The position numbers were made by a program, and so were the translations under genes. Shown one piece after another: positions 10,556-20,993 of a stretch of DNA of 64,000 nucleotides. Under the pieces are notes generated by a model, which did not search any database, had not been told where the DNA came from, and saw nothing but the letters and a program-made list of their open reading frames with translations. Each line of letters opens with the position of its first letter. The first letter of the stretch is position 1. Origin of the DNA: Cryptomeria japonica (taxonomy: Eukaryota > Streptophyta > Pinopsida > Cupressales > Cupressaceae); contig NW_026728903.1 in NCBI RefSeq assembly GCF_030272615.1, positions 1 to 64,000 on the forward strand, given 5' to 3'.

Positions 10556-12398
10556 CGACCTAGCTAATGCTTCCTCTCTTAGTAAAGCCATCTCTCTAGA
10601 GGAAATTAACAATACCATTAGACAGATGGCATTAGATAAGGCCCCCGGGCCAGATGGTCTTCCCATTGAATTTATAAGAAAAATATTGGATGGATTGGAT
10701 AGGAGCTATTGGAGATTTACAATGAAAATTTTAAACAGGGATCGCTGGGAGGTGAGATCAATACAGGGCTTATTAAGTTGATTCCTAAGGATGTGGATAG
10801 ATCTCTAATAAATAACTGGAGACCTATCACTCTCCTAAATGTCTCCTATAAGAGTTTGGCCAAAACTCTTGCTCTAAGGCTAAAAGATATTCTCCCCAAG
10901 ATCATTAGCTTTTTTCAGACAGGTTTTGTAAAGGGAAGATATATCCTAGAAAACCTAGTGGTCTATTGGGAAGCCATGAAGTGGGCAAAGGAAACCAGCC
11001 AAGAAGCATGCATGCTCCTTCTTGATTATGATAAAGCGTATGACTGCATAGAGTGGAAATTTATATATATGATGATGGATTCCTTAGGATTCCCAAAGGA
11101 TTTCATTAAGATGGTCCAAACATTACTAAATGGGGCTTTGGCTAAGATAGAAGTAAATGGGATGAGATCAGATAGTTTTGTACTCACAAGATCTATAAGA
11201 CAAGGATGTCCTCTCACCCTTGCACTATTTGTTATAGCAGCTGATGTTGTTAGCTACCTAATCTCAGACAATTCACTTCTGCCTAAGGTCAGAGGGGTAC
11301 AAATATCTGAGGGGAAATATGTAGCTAATGTCCAATTTGTAGATGATACTTTTGTACTCCTTAGGCTAGAATAGAGAACTTGGAGAACTTCATGAACAAG
11401 ATGAGCATATTCTGTAATGCATCGGGCAACCAAATTTCATTAGAGAAATCTTTTTTTCTAGGATGGGAGGAAGAGCCTCCTCCTTGGTTGGCTCAATGGT
11501 CCATCAAATGGGGAGGTCCGGAGCATCAAGTTAAATATCTGGGCATTCCCTTTTCAATCAACCCTAACATGAAGGCCATGTGTGAATGGGAGAAAACGAG
11601 ATTACTAAAAAACTTGGGAGATAGGACAATCAATATCTCTCACTGGCTGAGAGGGTCCAGGTATGTCAAAAGATATTATCTTCCTATCCAATCTATTATT
11701 CTTCAGCTTGGTTATTCTATCATTACCAATATAATTTTTTAGAGAAAACTATGAGATATTACCTTTGGTCTGATGGTAAAGGGAATAGAAAAAGACACTC
11801 AGTCAAATGGGAATGGTGTATCATTTATAAAAGGAGAGGAGGATTAGGATTGAAGGACTTAAGGGGTGGCTCTTGTTGCCAAATGCATCATTAGACTTAT
11901 TGAAGGGGAAGAACCATGGAAAGCCTTGCTCAGAAACAACATCACACGAGGTCATCCTAGTAAAGGAAAATAAAAATAAATAAAAATCTCCCTTTAAATG
12001 ATATACTTGCTGGAGAAATAGATTTCAAGGTCAAAGGGTCTCTAGTATTCAACACCATTTGGAAAAGCTGGGTCTATATTAGACAGTTTATATTAGGTCG
12101 TCAAGTCACTTCAAACAATCTAATCAGCGGTAACATGTCCCTATGGTGGAATCTCAAAAACAGAGGTAATACATTGGCACTGTTACAGGGGTGTTCAACT
12201 AAAGCATGGAATGATAAAGGTATATCTTATTTTTTAGATGTTATAAAATATGATGCCCTCTGTAGTTAAGAAGATCTGAAAAACTTATTTGATTTTTTAT
12301 GATGCCCTCTGCAGTTAAGGAGACTCATATTTTACAAAATAAATGTGCAGGCAACAGTTGTGATCAGATTCAAGAAAAAGAAGCTAGAGAATATCTTT
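10556..12398 (+). pseudogene. LINE non-LTR retrotransposon, reverse transcriptase fragment
   Basis: The RT domain is clear: DKAPGPDGLPIEF (10635-10675), a frameshift near 10700, LIKLIPK and NWRPITLLNVSYK, FVKGRYILENLV, LLLDYDKAYDCIEWKF with the first catalytic Asp, RQGCPLTLALFVIAAD, and QFVDDTFVLL at about 11331-11360, where most LINEs have FADD. A stop after LLRLE (11374) is followed by the C-terminal part (CNASGNQISLEKS, VKYLGIPFS) and weak downstream coding to about 12360. The endonuclease is missing, so the copy is 5'-truncated. The heptamer AAGAGTG occurs at 10549-10555 and 12399-12405 and may be the target-site duplication. No poly-A tail is evident. Confidence 0.85.
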
Positions 12399-12803
12399 AA
12401 GAGTGGCACGGGGCATCCTGGTTACTAGAAGGTCTCACATGGATACACATGGTCTCAGATATCAGAAGAGATGACTCCATTTGAGATAGCTTTGCATAAC
12501 TTCATGGCAGAGCTGGAAGAGCAGAGGCAGAAGTAGAGGCAGGAACGATAGAAGGCAATATGGGTAGTCCCAATGGTAGCTGTTCGAGGGGATATACCAG
12601 GTGATGATCCAGATGGTATGCCTGGTGATGTTCTAGGTGATGCACAAGGTGCTATACCAAATGGTGTTCCTGAGGCTATACCAATAGATGAAGTTGTTCA
12701 ACACCCTTACAAACAGATTGAAGAGAATCACATGCTCAGGTGGATGGAAGGATCCAAGTGTTGGGTAGCTTGGGTCCCAAGGAGGCAAGGAGACATAATA
12801 TGA
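12399..12803 (+). pseudogene. Unknown coding remnant, possibly the 3' part of the interrupted PMD-like gene
   Basis: One frame reads MTPFEIALHNFMAELEEQRQK, a stop, then from 12573 an open stretch with an internal repeat of D/N-G-x-P (GDIPGDDPDGMPGDVLGDAQG) ending WMEGSKCWVAWVPRRQGD. Together with the preceding Gly/Gln-rich tail this could be the end of the gene broken by the LINE. Homology to any known domain is not visible to me. Confidence 0.4.
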
Positions 12804-12820
12804 ATCTGATTCACATTGTA

Positions 12821-15740
12821 GGTTACTTTCCTACATTATAATACTCCTTTGTAATTAAACAGTTGATACTCTATGTAGTTTGTTGGGACTGGTAACATAT
12901 ATGATAAGTTGGTAGCACAATCATGTATGCCCCCTTTTTTGCTGCTAGTTGTAACACCTCCATATGAGATACCATTATGGATATGATCATATATATTTAA
13001 TAGCAAAATAATAATAATATTAATTTTCTTATTAATTAATCTCTATACTATGTATTTGTAAATTAATGATTAAAAAAATTTAAAAACTTATAAAATATTT
13101 AGTTATAAGATCAGTATCATAAAAATAAATCATTAAGATATGATCTTTGGAAACTTCATGTGAATTAATTGAAATAATCAATGCACTATTGAGCCTTCTA
13201 TTTTCTAATTAAATAAATAAATATAATATAATAATTAGCACCATTTGTACGCCTATTTTTTTTCATTGTTGCTGAAAAAGGTACATAGTAAAGTTATTGA
13301 TTAGTTCAAAAAAGCAAGACTGATAGAAAGTTTTTTGGCTCCCACATCATGCTAATCAAGCTACCCACCGGCAGGTGTCAAGAACTACTCAACATTTGAC
13401 AAGAAAAAGAGAATTCATATTTTTGGCACCAAAGACAGTTTTCAGCGAAGTGGCTGTCATATTTCTTTATGGATTTTCTACTGTCTTGAATGGTGTATAT
13501 TTCATTATTGGCTAACTAAGCTCAAGCCATGCATATTGTTTGATTGTTTCCTTATATAACAATTTGTAATATTGTCCCTTATGATGTTTGTTATTGACTA
13601 AAAGATAGTGGTGTTGAAATCTTAGATGGATTACTTTTCATAATAATTTTGTTCATAATGATTTGATCTAATCATTTAGAAATCTGAAAAAAAAATAAAA
13701 AAATTTACATTTGATTATTTCAATATATTATTCATTCTTCATAGGTACTATCTATTTTAGATTAATTTTTTTATTTGAGAGATTTTTTGATAAGTTTTTA
13801 ATTATGTTTAGATGTTTAAGTTATTTTTTGAAATAATTTAAAAAGTTAGTATATTGTAAAATTAATAAAAAATTAAAATGCTCTATATAAATCAATGTGT
13901 CAATTGATAAAGTTGTTTGTTTATGGTATTAAGATTGTATAATTGAAACTCAAACATGTTATTTTGATTAGTTAATATGTCAATAGAACTTAAATGCTTA
14001 TAGAAATTAGAAAATATATTCTTCTTTGTTCTAGTGTGTTCCTTAATGTGTGTAATCTATGGCTAAAGGTGATTTAAAAATATGTTTGAAATACTTAAAT
14101 TAGAATTAATAGTTTGTCTTATTGAACCCATTAAATACATGTAGATTTGACTATAGACCATGTTTGTAAGTTTTAAGAATGTGAGTATATATTGTGTAGA
14201 ACTAATTTGTTTGCAACCAAGGTTTTCAAATTTTGAGAATGTTCCAAAGTAAGTTTTGATACCAATTGGGGGTTCAATTTGAATTCTAGCCATGATTACG
14301 AATATTAGGAATGTAGGAAGAGTTGAAGTGTATCAAAAAGAGCAACTATTACTATATGATCTCCATTTACCAATTTTAACAAACTAGAGCATAGTGTATG
14401 GTACCAATTTAATTGTATTCCATGTTTGAAAACTTGAGAATGTGACAAAATTTGTATGATATTGATGATGGGTTATATATTGACCATGTTCTATGTTAGC
14501 AAACCTTTAATATGTCAAATGAGTTAAAATATTCTTTGTATGCATTGCATTTTACTTTGATCATCAATTACAAACTTTAAGCATATCGAGTGAACTGTCA
14601 TGTGCCAAATATGACTTACATTTTGACTTGGATCCATGTTTACAAATATTAAGAGTGTTGGGATAGTTCTAGTCTAAACATGAATTACCTTTTTTAAAGT
14701 GTTACCCATGATTTTTGTGGAGTACGGGAAATAGTAGATATATAAGATATTTAATATTTAATTTATTTATTAGTTAATTATAAATCTATTTCATCAAAAA
14801 AAATATAGTATGATTATCTATTATTATCTATATTAAAATTTATATAATATTAAATTCTAAATATATTGATTATAGAATTGCAGATTTATTATGTCGAGAG
14901 GCATCAACAATTACATCAAAATGTCTATAAACCAAAATCCATTTTTTAAACAATTTTATATGCAAATGACGGGTAAATGCATGAAATATGTTGTGTTCTA
15001 GTTGTTATTTTATTACTCCAAATAAAATAGAACCCTCGCCAATTGTCTTCAGTGCAAGACTTTAATGGAGTTGTATTCTTGGTGTTTAATATTTTAGAAG
15101 AACATTTATTTTACAATGATTCTCTTCTATTATAAATATCTTGCGACATATTTTACATATATTTTTTGAATATAGGTATACTAGTATTCTATATTCAATT
15201 ATATATTTATTTTTGAAAAGAGAGGATGGGAGAAGGGAGATATATATATTAAAAATGACAAAGTATGGAAGAGAGATAGAATGAAAGAGATAGATGTGAG
15301 AGAGAGTAGGGGAGGTGATAGAGAAAGGTAAAAGGAACATTGAGAAGGGGAGAGATAGAGGTTAAGAGATCAAGAACAATGGGATACAAAATTAAGTGTG
15401 TGGCTTATGTCATCCATGTGTAGATAGGATACAAGAATCTACATCTTATTTTAGTATTCATTTTATTTTTCATATATCTAGATGTTGAAGAAAGTATTAG
15501 ATATGTATAAAACTTAAACAATATAAGTATTCTCAAATTCGTTCTTTATGAAAATTGACTTGAAAAGTTAATTTTAATAAGCTAATGCAATATGCACTTT
15601 GTTTCTTACCATACTTATTTCTTTATAATCTTTTTATTTTATTTCTTTATAATCTTTTTATTTTAATCCAGTAAAACATGGTATTTTAAATCATTTCTGT
15701 CTCAAAATCTACATCGTTATTACTATTATATATATAAATT
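12821..15740. other. AT-rich intergenic DNA
   Basis: About 2.9 kb with no supported gene. It contains a segment (13027-13071) repeated beyond the acyltransferase gene at 17840-17884. It also has a tRNA-like stretch near 13893-13960 with degenerate A-box and B-box spacing and a 24-bp direct duplication at about 15617-15664 (CTTTATAATCTTTTTATTTT). Confidence 0.5.
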
Positions 15741-15792
15741 TTATAGAGAGTAAATTATTACATATGAATTACCATAGATTCTAATACAACCA

Positions 15793-16010
15793 GACGCGGA
15801 AATGTCACATGGTAATGTCAGTCTTTGGAATGCTAACTTCTCTGCAAATAATTTAAGTTGAAGCTCACCCAATGCGAAAAAAACACATGGGAATGCCAGG
15901 TATTGGAATGCTAACTTATTTGGAAATAATTGTTCAGCGAGAAAATCTGTTAAAAAACCGCAAAAATTGCAGAATTGAAAGACGAGAATAGCAGGCATTG
16001 GAACGCTAAC
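15793..16010 (+). promoter_or_regulatory. Imperfect tandem repeats upstream of BAHD gene
   Basis: The core TTGGAATGCTAAC occurs at 15825-15837 and 15903-15915, with a variant TTGGAACGCTAAC at 15998-16010. The first two copies share about 70 bp including flanking GCGRAAA and CACATGGKAATG words, so this is a degenerate tandem duplication. It lies 230-450 bp upstream of the ATG, a usual position for regulatory elements. Confidence 0.6.
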
Positions 16011-16136
16011 AGAGAATACCCAGGGGATAGCGTGGTAGCAGAGCCATTGGAGGCTTCAACGGTCTGTTGATAAGGCATAGCTATCTTATCAGACACGTCG
16101 ATCTTTCTTTAATATTTACAGATGCGATTACCCAAT

Positions 16137-16144
16137 TATATAAA
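16137..16144 (+). promoter_or_regulatory. TATA box of BAHD gene
   Basis: TATATAAA preceded by CCCAAT, 97 bp upstream of the ATG at 16241. The following leader is purine-rich (repeated GAGA/GAAGAG at 16212-16240). Confidence 0.65.
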
Positions 16145-16240
16145 GAGGTTGCTATCCCTTAAGAAATCCTTCATTGTGAAAGAACAATACAAGACATTGT
16201 ATTTGCATTATAGAGAAAGAGAGAAGAGGGAGAGAGAAGA

Positions 16241-17619
16241 ATGAAAGTGTTGAGAGGCGAAGGTGTGTTGATCAAACCCTGTGCGGGTAAAGATCAGCGT
16301 GAGCTTGTTGAGCTAAACAATTTTGATTTGATTGCACACCCAATGTACGTGAAGCTCGTGTATGTTTTCCAAGCTCCTACCCCGAGCTCAGAGGTGTTGA
16401 AGGAAGGACTGGCCAAAGTTCTGGCGGAGTTCAGAGAATGGGCAGGGAGATACACGAAAGAAACACCGAGTGGGTGCCTTGGCATCAATCTGAATGACGA
16501 GGGTGTGCTTGTCATAGAAGCCGAAGCAGATGGAACAATAGTAAATGCAATGCCCTTCGATCCCTCTTCATTCCTCCTTGAGTTGGTGCCACCCACATCC
16601 ACCGTGGTCAATGAGCTTTTACTCCTGCAGGTATGATAACCCACTATATTATCTATGTAAGGAGAAGGATTTACTCATGCGGGTATTGTAAAACTTGTTT
16701 TAATTTTTCCTTAAAACTAACAAGATTGTGATAAATATGTTTGTTGATGTAGTTTACTCGATTTACTTGTGGAGGGTTGGTGATAGGCCTAGCTCGTCAT
16801 CATCATGTTGCAGACGGAAAAGCAGCTACTTTTTTCATGAACTCGTGGGCAAAAATTGTTGGAGGAGAGTGTATTCTACCTCCACTACATGACCGATCTC
16901 TATTAAAAGCAAGAGATCCTCCCCAGCCATGTTTTGAGCATTATGAATCTAATACTGTAAACCATGAGCACTCTCCAATACTGTCCACTCTAACCACAAA
17001 AAAGTTTCATTTTGATGCAATGTTTTTACAGAAACTCAAGTCGAAGGTAAATGGATCTGATCCATCAAAAAAACCCTATACTACTTTTGAAATCCTTGTT
17101 GCCCATATGTGGAAATGTATTACAAAAGCTCGAGGCCTTGATGGGGATGTAAAAACAAAAGCTAGCATTCCCGTGGGTGGAAGAAGAAGGTTGAATCCTC
17201 CGTTGCCTGAAGAATACTTTGGTAATGTTGTCTATGAATCATTTGCTCAATCTATTGCATCAGAGATCATAAATGGGTCTTTAGAATTTATTTCAGAGTT
17301 GATACATAAGTCAGTTACCAAGGTTGATGATAATTTTATACATTCAGCGATTGATTTTTTTGAGATGAGGAAATCAATGTTAGGGCCACGGAGCCTTAAT
17401 GATAGAACTGATGTATTCCCAGTAAGTTGGATGAAATTTCCTATGCATCATTTTCATTTTGGAGTGGGTGGCCCAGTGTATGTAGGTCCTTCATTAGTGC
17501 TGATGGAAGGCCTTTTAATTTTGTATGATTCCTGCGGTAAAGAGGGAGGCGTAGAAGTCATGGTTTGCTTGTCAAAAGCAGATATGAATGTACTTGAACA
17601 GAATTGGTTTCAAGTTTGA
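16241..17619 (+). CDS. BAHD-family acyltransferase (HCT-like), two exons
   Basis: Exons 16241-16630 and 16753-17619 are joined by a 122-bp GT-AG intron falling after LLLLQ, giving 418 residues (BAHD enzymes are usually 420-460). BAHD enzymes transfer acyl groups from CoA thioesters to alcohols or amines in the cytosol. Exon 2 opens FTRFTCGGLVIG then HHHVADG, with the HxxxD catalytic motif at residues 147-151. RRRLNPPLPEEYFGNVVY is the conserved middle block. The C-terminal DFGWG motif is replaced by HFGVG (365-369) in FPMHHFHFGVGGPVYVGP. The start is the first ATG after the TATA box and GA-rich leader. The reading frame is intact, unlike everything around it, so it may be functional. The substrate cannot be told; relatives include hydroxycinnamoyl transferases for shikimate/quinate or spermidine. 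Confidence 0.87.
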
Positions 17620-20278
17620 TTCTATTTGTCTTCTAAATAATATATAATAAGATTATTTGAATGTTCAGGAGGTCATGTTTAATTGGTTAAAGGAGGTCAT
17701 GTTTAATTGGTTAAAGTATTGACTTTTCAATATGGAGATTCAAGTTCAATTTTCAATAGGATATCTAATATGGAATTGTAAGTTGATTTTTGCTTTTTCA
17801 TAGCTGATTTCTAATATTTGCAAATGATAAGATTTATTTTTTTATTAATTAATCTTTACACTATGTATGTGTAAGTTAATGATTAGTCAACCAACACTTT
17901 TAAATGATTGTTAAAATGTTAAAAGATTGAATAAGGCAATTTTGAATAGCAAGTTGAAAAACTTATCCACAAAATCTCCAAAAATGTTAGTAATAAAATT
18001 TGTGCAATTTTGAATTTAATTTATAAGACAAATCAATTACTTTTGAATATTTTTAATAATATTTAGAAAAAAACACATTTTCCAAATAAGTATTATTTCA
18101 AATTTTAATAAGACAACTCATATGTAATTGATTGAGATATATTTTTGAAAAATAAATAAATAAACAATGAATATTGTTTTGATATATTTAAAAAATACAT
18201 AATTTGTAGATTTGAAATACAAGAATGCCTATTGGACATCATGGTACGATAGCCATTAGAGATATAAACATTACAAAATAGTCTTTTAAGAAAAAAATTA
18301 AATTCTGAACTTTTAAAAATAGAATCAAGATCGGTCATGTCTTTGTTGATGCTACAACTCTTGCCAGGAAAAATGAGTCCCAAGGATAATGATGTCTTGG
18401 AAGTAGAAGATGATGCTTGAAACGTTTAACTTCCTACTTCTTTGAGGTACTTCTATAGGTCTCTCGTCATGTTTTATATATCTCAATTTGTGTAGGCTGG
18501 TTCTTTTTCAGGTTTTGTATGTGGTTTTATGTTCAACGTTTGGCTCCTCTCAGGGTTACTCAATGGTTGAGCATGGCTCCCACTTCTTATCTGCATTCAT
18601 AAATCTTCGGCCCATTGTGCTATGTTTTCTTCTGTTCAATTGTTGAGCTTTTCTCCCGTCATCCAAGGCTTGTTATACACTTATAGTTTCATGTTCGAGG
18701 TTGAGCTAGTCTCCCCTACTAGGCTAATTATGATTTTTTTGTGTGATACGAAGATAAAATTAGTAGACTTGTAGTGAAGAATATATAATTATATCTTTTA
18801 ATAACTATGGAGAGGAAGAGGGCGCACCTATAATGCAACAGTGTGGAAAGGAAGAAGAAGCCTCAGGTATGGGCAGACGCTTTAGACTGAATATTTTCTT
18901 GAGAATAGGTTTCCACTACCAAAGAAACAACGTCATGTGTCAGAATGGGCATTTAAAATATACATTGGGTGGACACGTGCTTTCCCTCTTCCTCCTTCCT
19001 AACCCTACAAAGGAAATAATAACTTTTTGAGAGCTCGTAGGACCATCTTGAATTTTGACACTTTCATCAAGGTCTCAAAGCTCATGGGATTTCCTTGGAT
19101 TTTGACATTCTAATCAAGGTTTTAATGTAGGAAAAGACATGGTGTCTTTGAGAAAAAACAAGGGTTTCAAATAAAGTTGGCCCATCTTTCCTATTGAAGA
19201 GATTCTCTAATATGGGATTTCCAAATCAAAACAAATTTTAGGGGTTTTTTCATCACTTTCATTCTCATGTTTTTCCCAAAAGCTTAGTCGAAATTGCATG
19301 GGCAAGTCACCACTCCAATCGAAGAAATGCTTTTTATTGGTTCACTAGAAAAGGTTGCAAAAATAGAGTTTCTTCAAGGCAAATGAATGTTTCGACTAGG
19401 GAAATACCCCTCTCAACCATTTTTGGATGCCAAATCCTAGATACTTATTCCTACAATTTCTTTGATCAATCCTCCTCTAGAATTTACAAGTAAAGACCTT
19501 TAAAAAAATACCCTTTTCGTACATTTTGGGGAAGGACCACATCTCTTTAGCCCTTCTAGAATGTATTTTTGGAGAATGGTATGCATCTTGTTTCTTTCAT
19601 CTTTTCTCAACTGATTTCTTTGTAGTAGTCTTTAATTCATATGAAGCTAAAATGAAATTCTTAGCAATTCATATCTCTAGATAACAACAAATTATTGTTA
19701 GTTCAACCATAGAAACCCTTATCCACTTTTGCATTGGCACACCACCATTTCTTCTTGGTTTTCCTTACTTGGCATCCCACTGGAATTTTCAGATCCGCGA
19801 AATACTTTGGGCACAAATTCCTTGGAACTTTTGTTCACATGAGTCATTATTGTTAGTCACCAAAGCCTCAACACCAGTAGAAACTATTGTGTTGAGGCTT
19901 ATTGAGGCCATTATGAAACTAAAATACTCCTATAGCTAATGTAGTATGACACAAAGTTGATGGAAAACCACATAGTAAGAAAGGAAGACACAAAACCCGT
20001 GTAGATCATAAAACATCGGCCATTCCATTTTTTAGGTCAATAAAATTAAAATTCATGAAGCCCTAGTGACTCTGGAGGTCTCGGACTCCTATCTCCTCAA
20101 CAACAGAGTATTGCCCTTTGTGCCAAGTTGATTATTCATGCCATTTTTTGGCAATGAAGCCTAGAAGATTATCATCAAACATTGTATTTCTGCCAATTTT
20201 CCTATTGACTGGTCAACTTGGAAGGGGTATTAATTTTTAAACCCTTTTGGTTATAAATCATGTTGTTCACATCAAGGT
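17620..20278. other. Intergenic DNA downstream of BAHD gene
   Basis: AT-rich spacer with a 24-bp tandem duplication (17669-17716), a copy of the repeat also found at 13027-13071, and older mixed sequence at 18430-20270. I found no supportable gene in it. Short ORFs at 18105-18383 (minus) and 18833-19030 (plus) lack any recognisable motif or context. Confidence 0.45.
17692..17752 (+). repeat. tRNA-like (possible SINE head) sequence
   Basis: GGTCATGTTTAATTGGTTAA resembles a degenerate A-box region, and GGAGATTCAAGTTCAATTTTC about 30 bases later resembles a B box (GGTTCRANTC). Between them ATTGA-CTTT-TCAAT could form a stem. It is too degenerate to be a tRNA gene; a SINE or tRNA relic is possible. 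Confidence 0.3.
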
Positions 20279-20979
20279 TGTTGGGAAAGTTGTGTTGTAC
20301 ACCTTGCATAATAATTTTTTATTGATGTATTATTTTATTATTGTGTGAGGTGGATATGGAATTATATTGTAATATTATATTTTATTGTTGCACCTAGGAG
20401 CACCTAGATGGATGTGCAACATGTAGAGATTCCCTTGGAATATTCTTGTAACCACTTGATGAGTTGTATTGACACATTTATATTATTATATTTTATTTAT
20501 TTAATACTGGGGAATGTAATTGTGATGAAGTACCCAATATTAAATGTGGTTGAAGGGTAGGTAGGAAAAATATTATATTTTATTGTCACATGGTTTTGGG
20601 CACTTGGTGGTTTTGTGGGAGCTTGTGTTTATAAAAGCACCACAAGGATAGTTGTTTGGGTTGGTCAATTAGCCAGGTTACCATTTGTGGATGTTGGAAG
20701 CATGGAATGGGATGTGTGGATTCATGCTTGTTATGGCTGGGTTTTCAAAAGCTTTCCATAGTTGTACTGTAATGGATGCATTGCTGATAATACATGATGG
20801 ATCATGCTTTTGGAGGCTGAGTTTTTCCCTCAAGAGAGTTTTCCCAGGATGTATCTTGTGTCATATTTTCATCGGTGTGTTATCTATTCTTTGCATGTGG
20901 ATTCTATGTGTTGATTTAATTAAGATCTCAATTGGGTTATGTGGAAATTGTCATAAAGTTGGTTGCAAGTTTCCTTTCA
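20279..20979 (+). repeat. 5' LTR of retrotransposon Z (about 701 bp)
   Basis: It begins TGTTGGGAAAGTTGTG and ends TTTCA at 20979, two bases before an initiator tRNA-Met PBS. TTTATAAAAGCACC near 20629-20642 is a good TATA box in the plus direction. I did not find the matching 3' LTR up to 24 kb, so the element is decayed, truncated or longer than I could trace. Confidence 0.65.
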
Positions 20980-20981
20980 AG

Positions 20982-20993
20982 TGGTATCAGAGC
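20982..20993 (+). other. Primer binding site, initiator tRNA-Met type (element Z)
   Basis: TGGTATCAGAGC on the plus strand, immediately downstream of the proposed LTR end. It fixes the element orientation as plus. Confidence 0.75.

Noticed and set aside
10063-10666. Minus-strand Pro/Leu/Ser-rich ORFs
   Set aside because: Shadows of the Gly/Asp-rich PMD tail on the plus strand.
17692-17752. Functional tRNA gene
   Set aside because: A and B boxes are degenerate and no cloverleaf with a normal anticodon stem can be drawn.
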